Below, piece after piece: positions 27,085 through 37,193 of a DNA stretch of 64,000 bases. A model generated the notes under the pieces. That model was not told the origin of the DNA, searched no databases, and worked only from the letters and a program-made list of their open reading frames with translations. The DNA lies in NCBI RefSeq assembly GCF_916619195.1, contig NZ_CAKAKL010000002.1:1428001-1492000 (forward strand), given 5' to 3'. Each line of letters starts with the position of its first letter. The first letter of the stretch is position 1. This DNA is from Inquilinus sp. Marseille-Q2685. GTDB taxonomy: Bacteria; Pseudomonadota; Alphaproteobacteria; DSM-16000; Inquilinaceae. A program made the translations under genes and the position numbers.

Positions 27085-28407
27085 TCAGCGCCTTGGCAGC
27101 GTCACCTCCGCAGTCAGGCCGCCGCCGGGCCGGTTGACCAGGGACAGTCGTCCGCCTTCGCGCTCCACCGCCTGCAAGGCAATGGCCAGGCCGAGCCCGA
27201 CGCCGCCGGTGGCGCGGCTGCGCGATCCTTCGATGCGCTGGAACGGCTCCAGGACGCGGATCAGATCCGGTTCCGGGATGCCCGGCCCGTCATCGGCGAT
27301 GGCGACCGTGATCTCGGTCTCGCTGCAACGCAGCACGACCCGCGCCGAGCCGCCATAGGTCACCGCATTGTCGATCAGGTTGGCGAAGGCGCGCTTCAGC
27401 GCCAGCGGCCGGGCCTGCAGCACGGCCCGGTCCGGCCCCCGATAGGCGGCGTCCTGCCCGGCATCGGCCGCGTCATCGACCAGCGTGGTCAGCAGCGCCA
27501 CGAGGTCGACCGCGCGCGGCGGCTCCGGATCGGTGTCGCCCTTGAGATAGGCCAGCACCGAGCCGACCATCTGCTCCATTTCGTCGAGATCGGCCTGCAT
27601 CTCGGCCTGCAGCGGCCGGTCCTCCATCAGGTCGGTGCGCAGGCGCAGCCGGCCGATCGGCGTGCGCAGGTCGTGCGACACGGCGGCCAGGGCCTGGGTC
27701 TGGTCGGCGATCAGCCGGGCCAGCCGGTCCTGCATGGCGTTGAGCGCCCGCGCCAGCCGTCGCACCTCCATCGGTCCCTCGACCGCGACCGGGACGGGAC
27801 GGCCGCGTCCGATCGCATCCGCCGCCCGGACCAGCTGGCGCAAGGGCGCGCCGAGCGCGCGGACCAGCAGCGGCGCCGCGATCAGCAGGCAGCTGGCCAG
27901 CAGCGCGGTGGACAGCAGGCTGCGCAGGATGTCGGGCAGGCCGTGCTGCAGCCGGGTCACGTCGAAGCCGAGGACGGAGCCGTCGGCGAGGCGCAGCTCG
28001 CCCCGGACGCGGTGCGGCTCCCCCTCCCCGACGCCCCGATCCAGGGTGAGGCCGCGCCCGGCCAGGCCGGAATCGCGCTTCTGCAGCCGTGCCTCCAGGT
28101 CGCGCAGCCAGGGCGACGCGACGCCGCCCTCGGCGCCGGCCGAATGGGGCGACCAGCTCAGGGCGAGATCGGCGGTGGACAGCGCCGCGGCCAGTTGCGG
28201 CCGCTGCCCGGGCGGCACGCTGGACAGCGCCCGCTCGCCGATGGCCAGCCGCTCGGCCAGATGGTCGGCATGGACATTGCCCGACTTGGTGCGCTCGGCC
28301 AGCTCCTGCAGCACCGAGGCGCCAACGAACTGCAGCAGCACGGCGGCGAGGACGAGCAGGGTCAGGCGGCCGAGCAGGCCGCGCGGCCAGACGACGCGGC
28401 GGATCAC
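27085..28407 (-). CDS. Sensor histidine kinase (OmpR-type partner)
   Basis: A 440-residue membrane kinase. An N-terminal helix (LLGRLTLLVLAAVLLQFVG) and a second helix near 165-190 flank a periplasmic sensor domain. A HAMP linker (APLRQLVRAADAIGRG) follows. The H-box is AAVSHDLRTPIGRLRLR (His near 245), the N-box FANLIDNAVTYGG, the G1 box DDGPGIPE and the G2 box GVGLGLAI. The GTG start at 28407 overlaps the response-regulator stop (GTGA), so the two genes are coupled. The input signal is unknown. Confidence 0.92.
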   Translation of the reverse strand: MIRRVVWPRGLLGRLTLLVLAAVLLQFVGASVLQELAERTKSGNVHADHLAERLAIGERALSSVPPGQRPQLAAALSTADLALSWSPHSAGAEGGVASPWLRDLEARLQKRDSGLAGRGLTLDRGVGEGEPHRVRGELRLADGSVLGFDVTRLQHGLPDILRSLLSTALLASCLLIAAPLLVRALGAPLRQLVRAADAIGRGRPVPVAVEGPMEVRRLARALNAMQDRLARLIADQTQALAAVSHDLRTPIGRLRLRTDLMEDRPLQAEMQADLDEMEQMVGSVLAYLKGDTDPEPPRAVDLVALLTTLVDDAADAGQDAAYRGPDRAVLQARPLALKRAFANLIDNAVTYGGSARVVLRCSETEITVAIADDGPGIPEPDLIRVLEPFQRIEGSRSRATGGVGLGLAIALQAVEREGGRLSLVNRPGGGLTAEVTLPRR

Positions 28408-29147
28408 CGGTGCTCCACATCCGCCGTGAACATGTAGCCGATGCCGCGGATGGTGCGGATCAGGGCGCCGTCCGGGCCGCTGGACCCGAGCTTGCGCCGC
28501 AGCCGGCTGACCAGCACGTCGATGCTGCGGTCGGACGGGCTGCCGAGGCGCGAGCGCGACAGCTCCAGGAGCCGCTCGCGCCCGATCACGCGCTGGGGAT
28601 GCTCCAGGAAGCTGACCAGCAGGTCGTGCTCCGCCCCCGACAGCTCGACCTCCGCCCCACCGGGATCGGTCAGCCGCCGCCGGCGCCGGTCGAGCGCCCA
28701 GCCGGCGAAGCGCAGCATCTCCCGATGGGAGCGGCCGGGGAACGGCTCCAGCGCCGCGCCCCGGCGCAACGCCGCGCGCACCCGCGCCAGCAGCTCGCGC
28801 CGGCCGAAGGGCTTGCTGATGTAGTCGTCGGCCCCGACCTCGAGCCCGAGCACGCGGTCCATCTCCTCGCCGCGGGCGCTGACCATGATGATCGGCACCG
28901 GGCTGCGGGCCCGGAAGGCGCGGCAGAGGTCGAGCCCGTCGGCGCCCGGCAGCATGACGTCGAGGATCAGCAGGTCGACCGGCGCCGCCTCGATCGAATC
29001 CCACATCTCGCGGCCGTCGCCGACGCCGGTGGCGCGCAGCCCGTTCTCGCGCAGGATGCGCACGATCAGGGAGCGGGTGCCAGGATCGTCTTCGACTACC
29101 AGCACGTGATCCGAGCGCAGGGGGGCGGAACGCAGGAGCTCGTTCAT
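28404..29147 (-). CDS. OmpR-family response regulator
   Basis: A 247-residue regulator with an N-terminal receiver (phosphoacceptor Asp63 in LLILDVMLPGADG, Lys112 in YISKPFGRREL) and a C-terminal winged-helix DNA-binding domain (RSIDVLVSRLRRKLG, then IRTIRGIGYMFTA). The ATG at 29147 is the natural start for the family; an upstream in-frame ATG at 29198 would add 17 unconserved residues. It is first in a two-gene operon with the kinase. The 303-base upstream gap contains inverted TAGTTT motifs that may be binding sites. Confidence 0.92.
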   Translation of the reverse strand: MNELLRSAPLRSDHVLVVEDDPGTRSLIVRILRENGLRATGVGDGREMWDSIEAAPVDLLILDVMLPGADGLDLCRAFRARSPVPIIMVSARGEEMDRVLGLEVGADDYISKPFGRRELLARVRAALRRGAALEPFPGRSHREMLRFAGWALDRRRRRLTDPGGAEVELSGAEHDLLVSFLEHPQRVIGRERLLELSRSRLGSPSDRSIDVLVSRLRRKLGSSGPDGALIRTIRGIGYMFTADVEHR

Positions 29148-29450
29148 CGCGGATCCAAGGGTCCTTTGACAGCGGAAACCGGAACGCGTCCTCCCCATGG
29201 ACCGGCAGGCGCCGGCCGCCGCCGATCGTGTCCGATCGACGAGATTTTCGTTAAAATAATCGACAATGGCCTGGAATAGTTTCCAAGCATAGTCTGATCG
29301 TCGATAGAAGATCCATTCCGATATCTCAACGGAAATAAGGTCGCAGCCGTGCCGAGATAAAGGAAAATTCCAAACTATTCATGATATTTCAACCCGGGGG
29401 TGGAACGATGACACGAAGCGAAGCGGCAAGGTCCACTGTCCTGGTTCGGG
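29148..29450. other. AT-richer intergenic region upstream of the two-component operon
   Basis: No gene is apparent. The stretch is clearly less GC-rich than its surroundings. It holds TGGAATAGTTTCCA (29272-29285, 5-bp arms) and, in inverse orientation, TTCCAAACTATTC near 29369-29380 beside the palindrome GGAAAATTCC (29362-29371). The shared GAATAGTTT core in opposite orientations suggests a regulator site and perhaps two promoters, one for the two-component operon. This is inference. Confidence 0.4.
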
Positions 29451-30359
29451 TCAGCGCCCGGGCTGCAGCACGGCGCGGGCCACGTCGATGAAGGCGCGCA
29501 GCTTGGGCTGGTCCTGGGCCCGCCGCGGGAAGTACAGGAACAGGCCGGGCGTCCGCGGCAGGAAAGGCTGCAGAACCGGCTCGAGCTGGCCGGAGACGAG
29601 CTCCGCCGCCACCGCGATGTCGGGCACGTAGGAGAGGCCAAGCCCCGCCCGGGCGAAGGCGAACAGCAGCCCGCCGTCGTTGACGATCAGGCTGCCGGGC
29701 GGGTCGACCGTCAGGGCGCGGCCGTCGCGCTCGAACTCCCAGCGATAGATCGCGCCGGAGGCGGGGAAGCGGTAGCGGATCGCCTCGTGCCGGGTCAGGT
29801 CCTCCGGCCGCTGCGGCCGGCCGCGGGCGTCGAGATAGGCCGGGCTGCCGACCACGGACCAGGCGATGTCGCGGGTCAGCCGCACCGCCACCATGTCGCG
29901 CTCGACATATTCGCCGATGCGGATGCCTGCATCGTAGCCGCGGGCGGTCAGGTCGACCGTGGCGTCGTCGACCGCGATCTCGACCGCGACCCGCGGATGG
30001 CTGCGCCGCAGCGCCGCCACCACCGGCTCGACCACCAGCGGCACGGCCATGCGCGGCACGGTCAGGCGCAGCAGGCCCGTCGGCTCCGTCCCCATCGCCC
30101 CGGCCGCCTCGACCGCGGCGGCGATCTCCGCCGTCGCCGGCCCGACCCGCGCCAGCAGCGCGGCGCCGGCCTCGGTCAGCCCGACCCGGCGCGTGGTGCG
30201 GACGAACAGCAGCGTCCCCAGCCGGGCCTCCAGCGCCTTCACCGCCTGGCTGACCGCCGCCGGCGACACGCCCAGCCGCGCCGCCGCCCCGGTGAATCCG
30301 CCGGCCTCGGCGACGGCGAGGAAAGCGGACAATCCGGTGAAGGGATCGGGTGGGGGCAT
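29451..30359 (-). CDS. LysR family transcriptional regulator
   Basis: A 302-residue regulator. The N-terminal helix-turn-helix is AGGFTGAAARLGVSPAAVSQ then AVKALEARLG (about residues 19-50), followed by FVRTTRRVGLTEAG. The C-terminal effector domain ends LFLYFPRRAQDQPKLRAFID, typical of the CrgA/DmlR-like group. It is divergent from the SDR gene at 30463 across 103 bases, the usual layout for a LysR protein and its target. The inducer is unknown. Confidence 0.92.
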   Translation of the reverse strand: MPPPDPFTGLSAFLAVAEAGGFTGAAARLGVSPAAVSQAVKALEARLGTLLFVRTTRRVGLTEAGAALLARVGPATAEIAAAVEAAGAMGTEPTGLLRLTVPRMAVPLVVEPVVAALRRSHPRVAVEIAVDDATVDLTARGYDAGIRIGEYVERDMVAVRLTRDIAWSVVGSPAYLDARGRPQRPEDLTRHEAIRYRFPASGAIYRWEFERDGRALTVDPPGSLIVNDGGLLFAFARAGLGLSYVPDIAVAAELVSGQLEPVLQPFLPRTPGLFLYFPRRAQDQPKLRAFIDVARAVLQPGR

Positions 30360-30462
30360 GTGCCGATTATAAATCCGATCTTAAAAGCTTACAAAGACAG
30401 CCCCGATTTTTCGGGGCAATCTTGGGCGGTAGGCTCTCCCCGCACTCAGCAGGGAGGCGACC

Positions 30463-31308
30463 ATGGAAGAGACAGCACTGCCGCGCCGCACCGTCCTGGC
30501 CGGCGCGATCGCGGCCGGCGGGGCGGCGCTTCCGACCACGGCCCCCGCCGCCGAGGCCACGGGCGTGCTGGCCGGCAAGGTGGCGATCGTCACCGGCGGC
30601 ACCTCCGGGATCGGCGCTGTCACCGCGGCCGCGCTGGCCCGGGCCGGCGCCAAGGTCGCCTTCAACGGCCGGCGCGAGGCGCTGGGCCGCGACGTCGAGG
30701 CGCGGATCCGCTGGGACGGCGGCGACGCCGCCTATACCCGCGCCGATGTCCGCGACGCGGCGCAGATGGAGCGCTTCGTCGCCGAGACGGTGGCGCGCTG
30801 GGGCCGGCTGGACATCGCCTTCAACAATGCCGGGATCGACCTGCCGCCGGCGCCGATCGCCGACACCGACATCGCCGGCTTCGACGACCAGGTGGCGACC
30901 AACCTGCGCGGCATCTTCGTCTCGATGAAATACGAGCTGCCGCATCTGGCGCGGGCCCGGGGCGCCATGATCAACATGGCGTCGATCGGCGGCCGCCACG
31001 CCTTCCCGAACATCGTCGCCTATGGTGCCACCAAGGCCGCGGTGATCCACATGACCCGCGCCGCGGCCCAGGAATACGGCCGCGACGTGCGGATCAACGC
31101 CCTCGCGCCCGGTGCGATCGAGACGCCGATGCTGGAGCGGGTGCGGCGCGACTGGAAGGTGACGACCGAGCAGCTGGTCGCGCCCTACCCGATGCGCCGC
31201 GCCGGCACGCCGGAGGAGGTCGCGGCCGTCGTGGTGTTCCTCGCCAGCGACGCCGCCTCCTATGTCAGCGGCCACGTCATCGGCATCGACGGCGGGGATC
31301 TGGCGTGA
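30463..31308 (+). CDS. SDR family oxidoreductase with Tat-like signal
   Basis: A 281-residue classical SDR: TGGTSGIG (44-51), NNAGIDLP, and YGATKAA as catalytic Tyr-Lys; it ends VIGIDGGDLA. Unusually, about 38 residues precede the Rossmann fold and contain PRRTVLAGAIAAGGAALP and APAAEA, which look like a twin-arginine signal peptide and cleavage site. That implies periplasmic location with preloaded cofactor. The start follows GGGAGG by 7 bases, so the extension is translated. The gene abuts the convergent dppF-type stop with no gap. Confidence 0.87.
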   Translation: MEETALPRRTVLAGAIAAGGAALPTTAPAAEATGVLAGKVAIVTGGTSGIGAVTAAALARAGAKVAFNGRREALGRDVEARIRWDGGDAAYTRADVRDAAQMERFVAETVARWGRLDIAFNNAGIDLPPAPIADTDIAGFDDQVATNLRGIFVSMKYELPHLARARGAMINMASIGGRHAFPNIVAYGATKAAVIHMTRAAAQEYGRDVRINALAPGAIETPMLERVRRDWKVTTEQLVAPYPMRRAGTPEEVAAVVVFLASDAASYVSGHVIGIDGGDLA

Positions 31309-32322
31309 TCAGGCCGACGCCAGCGGCGATGCCAAAGCCAGCTCGGGCCGGATGCAGGCGCTGAGATGCCCCTCCCCGACCGCCTGCAGCGGCGGGGCGG
31401 CCTCGGCGCAGGCTGGCAGGGCGTAGCGGCAGCGGGTGCGGAAGGTGCAGCCGGAGGGCGGCGACAGCGGGCTCGGCAGCTCGCCCTTCAGCAGGATCCG
31501 CGGGCGGCGCAGCGTCGGGTCCGGGATCGGCGCCGCCGACAGCAGCGCCTCGGTGTAGGGGTGGCGCGGCGTCTCGAACAGCGCCCGGGCCGGCGCGATC
31601 TCGACGATCCGGCCGAGATACATCACCGCCACCCGGTCGCAGATCTGGCCCACCACCGCCAGATCGTGGCTGATGAAGACGATGGTCAGGTCCAGCCGCC
31701 GCTTCACCTCCATCAGCAGGTTGATGATCTGGGCCTGGACCGAGACGTCGAGGGCGGAGACCGGCTCGTCCGCCACCAGCAACCGCGGCTCGGTCACCAG
31801 GGCGCGGGCGATGCCGATGCGCTGGCGCTGGCCGCCGGAGAACTCGTGCGGGAACCGCTCCGCATGACCGGCGGACAGGCCGACCGTCTCCAGCGCCGCC
31901 GCCACCCTCGCGGCCCGCTCCGCCGTCGGGGGCGCCGCCTTCTGCACCCGGAGCGGCATGGCGACGATGCGGCCGACGGTCATGCGGGGGTTCAGCGACG
32001 CCGCCGGGTCCTGGAACACGAACTGCAGCCGCGGACGGATCGGCTTCAGCTGCCGGCGGCCGAGTGTCGTGATATCGGTGCCCTCGAACAGCACGCGCCC
32101 GCCGGTCGGCCGCATCAGCCGTAAGAGCGTGCGGCCCAGCGTACTCTTGCCCGAGCCGGATTCGCCGACCAGCCCCAGCACCTCGCCCTGGCGCACGGCG
32201 AAGGAGACGCGGTCGACCGCGCGCACCTGCAGCCGCTCGCGCCCGAAGAACGTGCCGCCGACCGGGAAGGACTTGCTGAGCTCCTGCAGCTCGAGGATGG
32301 GCTGGGCCTGCGGCGTCGTCAT
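31309..32322 (-). CDS. Oligopeptide/dipeptide ABC transporter ATP-binding protein (DppF/OppF-like)
   Basis: A 337-residue ATPase. Walker A GESGSGKST (53-61), Q-loop FQDPAASLNPRMTV, signature FSGGQRQRIGIARAL, Walker B LLVADEPVSALDV and a C-terminal oligo_HPY domain with cysteines (CTFRTRCRYALPAC) that may hold an iron-sulfur cluster as in DppD/DppF proteins. It is the last gene of the leftward operon, separated from the DppD gene by a 160-base gap containing a family A repeat. Confidence 0.93.
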   Translation of the reverse strand: MTTPQAQPILELQELSKSFPVGGTFFGRERLQVRAVDRVSFAVRQGEVLGLVGESGSGKSTLGRTLLRLMRPTGGRVLFEGTDITTLGRRQLKPIRPRLQFVFQDPAASLNPRMTVGRIVAMPLRVQKAAPPTAERAARVAAALETVGLSAGHAERFPHEFSGGQRQRIGIARALVTEPRLLVADEPVSALDVSVQAQIINLLMEVKRRLDLTIVFISHDLAVVGQICDRVAVMYLGRIVEIAPARALFETPRHPYTEALLSAAPIPDPTLRRPRILLKGELPSPLSPPSGCTFRTRCRYALPACAEAAPPLQAVGEGHLSACIRPELALASPLASA

Positions 32323-32349
32323 TGCACACCGGCCTCCATGCCCAAACCC

Positions 32350-32437
32350 GTCATGGCGAGGCTAGCAGGGGCGTGGCCATCCAGTGCGGCTCGCCCCGGT
32401 CCCTGGAGGGCCCCCTCGCTTCGCTCCTCGCCATGAC
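32350..32437. repeat. Intergenic palindromic repeat, family A copy 2, inside the dpp-type operon
   Basis: GTCATGGCGAG (32350-32360) and CTCGCCATGAC (32427-32437) are perfect complements, with an internal GTGGCCATCCAG shared with the copy at 6334. The inner right arm is degenerate compared with the other copies. It separates the two ATPase genes of one operon and could attenuate or stabilise the distal mRNA. The rest of 32323-32482 shows no gene. Confidence 0.82.
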
Positions 32438-32482
32438 GGCTGTGGGGCTGGCGGGGACGGTCCTTCACGAGCCTCATCGTCA

Positions 32483-33495
<1,013 letters not shown>

Positions 33496-33496
<1 letters not shown>

Positions 33497-34377
33497 CACG
33501 ACTCCAGCCGGGCGTCGAGCGCGTCGCGCAGCCCGTCGCCGATGAAGTTGAAGCTGGTCACCGCCAGCGTGATCGCGATGCCCGGCACCAGGGCCAGCCA
33601 GGGCGCCGAGGTCAGGTATTGCTGGGCGTTGTTCAGCATGTTGCCCCAGCTCGCGGTCGGCGGCTGGATGCCGTAGCCGAGGAAGCTGATATAGGCCTCC
33701 ATCAGGATGGCGCGGGCGACGGTCAGGGTGGCGGCGACGACGATCGGGCCGACCGCGTTGCGCAGCAGCTCGTCGACCATGATGCGCGCGTCGGACGCGC
33801 CCATCATCTCCGCCGCCAGGGTGAAGTCGCGCTCGCGCAGGGTGCGGATCTGGCTTTCGACCACGCGCGCCACCTCCATCCAGCTGGTCGCGGCGATGAT
33901 CAGGGTGATGGTCACCGGGTCCGGCTTCAGCAGCGCCGCCAGCGTCAGCAGCAGGAACACGGCGGGGAAGCACAGCATGGCGTCGACCAGGCGCATCAGC
34001 ACGGCGCCGACCGCCCGGCCGTAATAGCCGGCCACCACCCCGACGGCGGAGCCGACGAGCGTGCTGATCACCATTGCGGCGAAGGCGACAGAGAGCGAGA
34101 TGCGGCCGGCCATCAGGAGCCGGGCGCAGAGGTCTCGGCCCAGCGGGTCGGTGCCGAACAGGTGCCACCCGGTCAAGGGCGGCGCGAAGCGGGCGCGCAT
34201 GTCGATGCGCAGGTCGTCGAAGGGCAGCAGCCAGGGCCCGGCGACGCAGGCCAGCACCAGCAGCAGGATGCAGGCGACGCCGACCATCGCCAGCCGGTGC
34301 CGGCGGAAGCGGCGCCAGCCGCGGTTGCCGGCGCGGCGGGCGGGTTCGACGGTCGGGACGGCGGCGGCCAGGGTCAT
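33496..34377 (-). CDS. Oligopeptide/dipeptide ABC transporter permease (DppC-like)
   Basis: A 293-residue permease. An N-terminal cytoplasmic stretch RRFRRHRLAMVGVACILLL leads into helix 1; FGTDPLGRDLCARLLMAGRI is the conserved DppC segment and AAEMMGASDARIMVDELLRN the EAA loop. It overlaps the DppD gene and lies 12 bases after the DppB gene. Confidence 0.93.
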
Positions 34378-34389
34378 CGTCCCCTCCCC

Positions 34390-35340
34390 TCAATCCAGCC
34401 GGATGCGCGGGTCGGCGACCGCGCAGAGGATGTCGGCCAAAAGGTTGCCCAGCAGCACCAGCAGGGCCGAGACCATCAGGATCCCCATCACCACCGGATA
34501 GTCGCGATAGCCCAGGGAATCGAGGAACAGCCGGCCCATGCCGGGCCAGGTGAACACCGTCTCGGTCACCAGCGCGCCGCCCAGGAGCGTCGGCAGCTCC
34601 AGTCCTGCCAGGGTGATCATCGGCAGGAGCGCGTTGCGCAGCGCGTGGCGGATCAGCACCCGCTTCTCCGGCAGGCCCTTGGCCCGGGCGGTGCGGATGT
34701 AGTCCTGGTTGATCACGTCGATCATCGAGGCGCGCATATAGCGGCTCCAGATCGCCACCTCGACCAGCGCCAGCACCAGGGCCGGCGCGATCAGATGGTG
34801 CAGGAAGTCGAGCAGCGACCCGTCGCCGACCGTGTACATGTTGCCGGCCGGCAGCCATTGCAGCCGCACCGAGAAGACGTAGATCACCACCAGGCCGAAC
34901 CAGAAGGTCGGGATCGACAGCGCGACCATGGCGCCGACCGTCGCCAGCATGTCGGCGAAGGAATAGCGCCGGACCGCCCCCATGACGCCGATCCAGACGC
35001 CGAGCAGCACCGCGATCAGGATCGCCGTCGCCATCAGCTCGACCGTGGCGAAGAGGTGCGAGCCGATCACGTCCAGCACCGGCGACTGGTCGCGGTAGGA
35101 CCGCCCCCAGTCGCCGGTCAGGAGCCGGCTGGCCCATTCCCAGTATTGCAGCGGCAGCGGGCGGTCGAGGCCCATCTCATGGGCGATCTGGGCCAGCCGC
35201 TCCTGCGTCATGCCCGGGACCAGGGCGAATTGCGACAGCGGGCCGCCCGGGGTCAGGTGCAGCACGGCGAAGCCGATCATCGACACGAGCCAGAGCAGCA
35301 GCAGGCTCTGCAGCGCGCGGCCGAACAGGAATTGCGCCAT
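34390..35340 (-). CDS. Oligopeptide/dipeptide ABC transporter permease (DppB-like)
   Basis: A 316-residue permease. It opens MAQFLFGRALQSLLLLWLVS and carries DWGRSYRDQSPV, an EAA loop YIRTARAKGLPEKRVLIRHA and ETVFTWPGMGRLFLDSLGYR, all standard for DppB. It forms a pair with the permease at 33496. Confidence 0.93.
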   Translation of the reverse strand: MAQFLFGRALQSLLLLWLVSMIGFAVLHLTPGGPLSQFALVPGMTQERLAQIAHEMGLDRPLPLQYWEWASRLLTGDWGRSYRDQSPVLDVIGSHLFATVELMATAILIAVLLGVWIGVMGAVRRYSFADMLATVGAMVALSIPTFWFGLVVIYVFSVRLQWLPAGNMYTVGDGSLLDFLHHLIAPALVLALVEVAIWSRYMRASMIDVINQDYIRTARAKGLPEKRVLIRHALRNALLPMITLAGLELPTLLGGALVTETVFTWPGMGRLFLDSLGYRDYPVVMGILMVSALLVLLGNLLADILCAVADPRIRLD

Positions 35341-35370
35341 GGCTTCCTCCGCTCCCGGGCGGCCCCTCCC

Positions 35371-37050
35371 TCAGCTGGCCCAGTACCAGGTGTGTGCGTT
35401 CCAGCAATTCTCCTGGACGTTGACGTTGGGGGTGAAGCCGGTCAGGCCCTTCTTCACGCCCTGGACCATGGCGTATTGGAAGATCGGCAGGTACGGCAGG
35501 TCCTTGCGCGTGAACTCCTGCATCTTCAGATAGGCCGCCTTGCGCTTGGCCGGGTCCACCGTCGACGCGCCCTCGGCCAGCAGCCTGTCGACATCGGCGC
35601 TCTCATACTGCGTGGTGTTCTGGCCGCCGCCGCCCTTGGCGCCGATCGAGCGGCTGGAGAAATAGTCGGTCGCGTCCGGGTCGGGCCCGACCATGAAGTA
35701 GATCCCGACCATCGCCGTCTCGAACTTCGACTGCATCCAGTAGTCGCCCCACATCACCGCCGGGGGCAGGTTGTTGATGTTCATCTTGACGCCGATGTCG
35801 AGCCAGTTCTGCTGCAGCAGCTGCTGCGCCTGCTCGCGCACATGGTTGCCGGCGGTGGTGGAGTTGACGAATTCCAGCCGCACGCCGTTCTTCTCGCGGA
35901 TGCCGTCGCCGCCCGGGGCCCAGCCGGCGGCGTCCAGGATCTGCTTGGCCTTCTCGGGATCATAGCTCTGCTTCGGCAGGTCCGGGTTGAAGGCCCAGGA
36001 CTGCTTCGGCAGGAAGGATTCGGACGGCGTCGGCAGGCCGTAATAGATGCTGTCGATGATGCTCTGCTTGTCCATCGCGGTGTAGAGGGCCTCGCGCACC
36101 GCCGGGTCCTGGAACACCGGCATCCCGAGATTCAGCGCGATGTTCTCGATGAAGGCCTGCGGCACCGGCGAGACGTCGCGGTCGGCCAGGCCCTTGGCCT
36201 CCTCGTAATGGTCGGCGGTGATGCCCTGCAGCCCGATATAATCGATGTCGCCGGTGGTGAACTGGGTGAACAGGACGGTCAAGTCGGGGATGTACTTGAT
36301 CACCAGCCGCTCGAGATACGGCCCGTCAAGGTGATAGCCCTCATGCGCGGCCAGGGTGATGTGGTCGCCCGGCACGCGCTCGACCCATTTGAACGGCCCG
36401 GTGCCGACCGGCTTGGTGGCGAAGGCCGAGGCGTTGGGGTCGGCCTCCTTCTCCATCAGGTGCTTCGGCACGATGAAGGTCCAGGACAGGATCGACGGAT
36501 AGGGCGCGTAGGGCTTCTCCAGCCGCCAGGTCAGCTCGGTCGGGCTGATCACCTTGATGTCGCGCACCAGCTCGTGCCCGGCGCGTCGGCCGGCGCGGAA
36601 CTTCGGGTTGTTGATCAGGTCGATGGTGTATTTCACGTCCTCGGCGGTGAACGGCGTGCCGTCATGCCATTTGACGTTGTCGCGCAGCTTGACGCGCCAG
36701 GTCAGGCCGTCGGCGGAGATGCCGCCATTCTCCAGGGTCGGTACCTCGGCGGCGAGGTCGGGGATGAAATTGCCCTGCGGGTCGACCTGCCACAGCGGGC
36801 TGAACAGGTTGAAATAGACGCCCTCGTCGACCTCGATGTGCAGCATCAGCGGGTTGAACACCGTCGGCTCCTGCGACAGGCCGATCACCGCCTGGCCGGT
36901 CGGCTTGGCCGGCGGCCCCGCCGCCCGCGCGGCCCTGACCCAGCCCTGGCCGGGGCCGAGCCAGACCGCCGTGCCGGCGGCAAGGCCTGCCGCCAGGAAG
37001 CGGCGGCGGGTGGGCTGGGCGAACGGAAGATCCCTGGTCTCGTCGGTCAT
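35371..37050 (-). CDS. Peptide/opine-type ABC transporter substrate-binding protein (family 5, Tat-exported)
   Basis: A 559-residue SBP_bac_5 protein. The N-terminus has a twin-arginine signal (TRRRFLAAGLAAGTAVWLG, cleavage near RAARAAG). The family hallmarks FIPDLAAEVPTLENGG and LRDNVKWHDGTPFTAEDVKY are present. The start was set at 37050 (MTDETRD). Cargo of this family ranges over peptides, opines, glycosides and nickel; the upstream DAO-type oxidoreductase suggests an amino-acid derivative such as an opine or N-substituted amino acid. Confidence 0.92.
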   Translation of the reverse strand: MTDETRDLPFAQPTRRRFLAAGLAAGTAVWLGPGQGWVRAARAAGPPAKPTGQAVIGLSQEPTVFNPLMLHIEVDEGVYFNLFSPLWQVDPQGNFIPDLAAEVPTLENGGISADGLTWRVKLRDNVKWHDGTPFTAEDVKYTIDLINNPKFRAGRRAGHELVRDIKVISPTELTWRLEKPYAPYPSILSWTFIVPKHLMEKEADPNASAFATKPVGTGPFKWVERVPGDHITLAAHEGYHLDGPYLERLVIKYIPDLTVLFTQFTTGDIDYIGLQGITADHYEEAKGLADRDVSPVPQAFIENIALNLGMPVFQDPAVREALYTAMDKQSIIDSIYYGLPTPSESFLPKQSWAFNPDLPKQSYDPEKAKQILDAAGWAPGGDGIREKNGVRLEFVNSTTAGNHVREQAQQLLQQNWLDIGVKMNINNLPPAVMWGDYWMQSKFETAMVGIYFMVGPDPDATDYFSSRSIGAKGGGGQNTTQYESADVDRLLAEGASTVDPAKRKAAYLKMQEFTRKDLPYLPIFQYAMVQGVKKGLTGFTPNVNVQENCWNAHTWYWAS

Positions 37051-37128
37051 GGTGAAGCTCCCTTGTTCTTGGCCTCCTGGGCCCGGCGGGGGCGGGTCTG
37101 CGCCCGTCTCCCCGCCCGGCCGTCTCAC

Positions 37129-37193
37129 ACCCCGGCCATCGGCCGGAGCTTCGATCCACCCTAGACCCCGGCCATTGGCCGGGGTCTCGATCC
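37129..37193. repeat. Imperfect tandem repeat with hairpin at the end of the DAO-family gene
   Basis: Two 29-base units (37129-37157 and 37165-37193) match at 25 positions. The second contains AGACCCCGGCC (37163-37173), loop ATT, and GGCCGGGGTCT (37177-37187), a perfect 11-bp hairpin that includes part of the oxidoreductase stop codon and encodes its last residues. It stands between the oxidoreductase and binding-protein genes of one operon and may tune their expression. No T-run follows. Confidence 0.7.
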
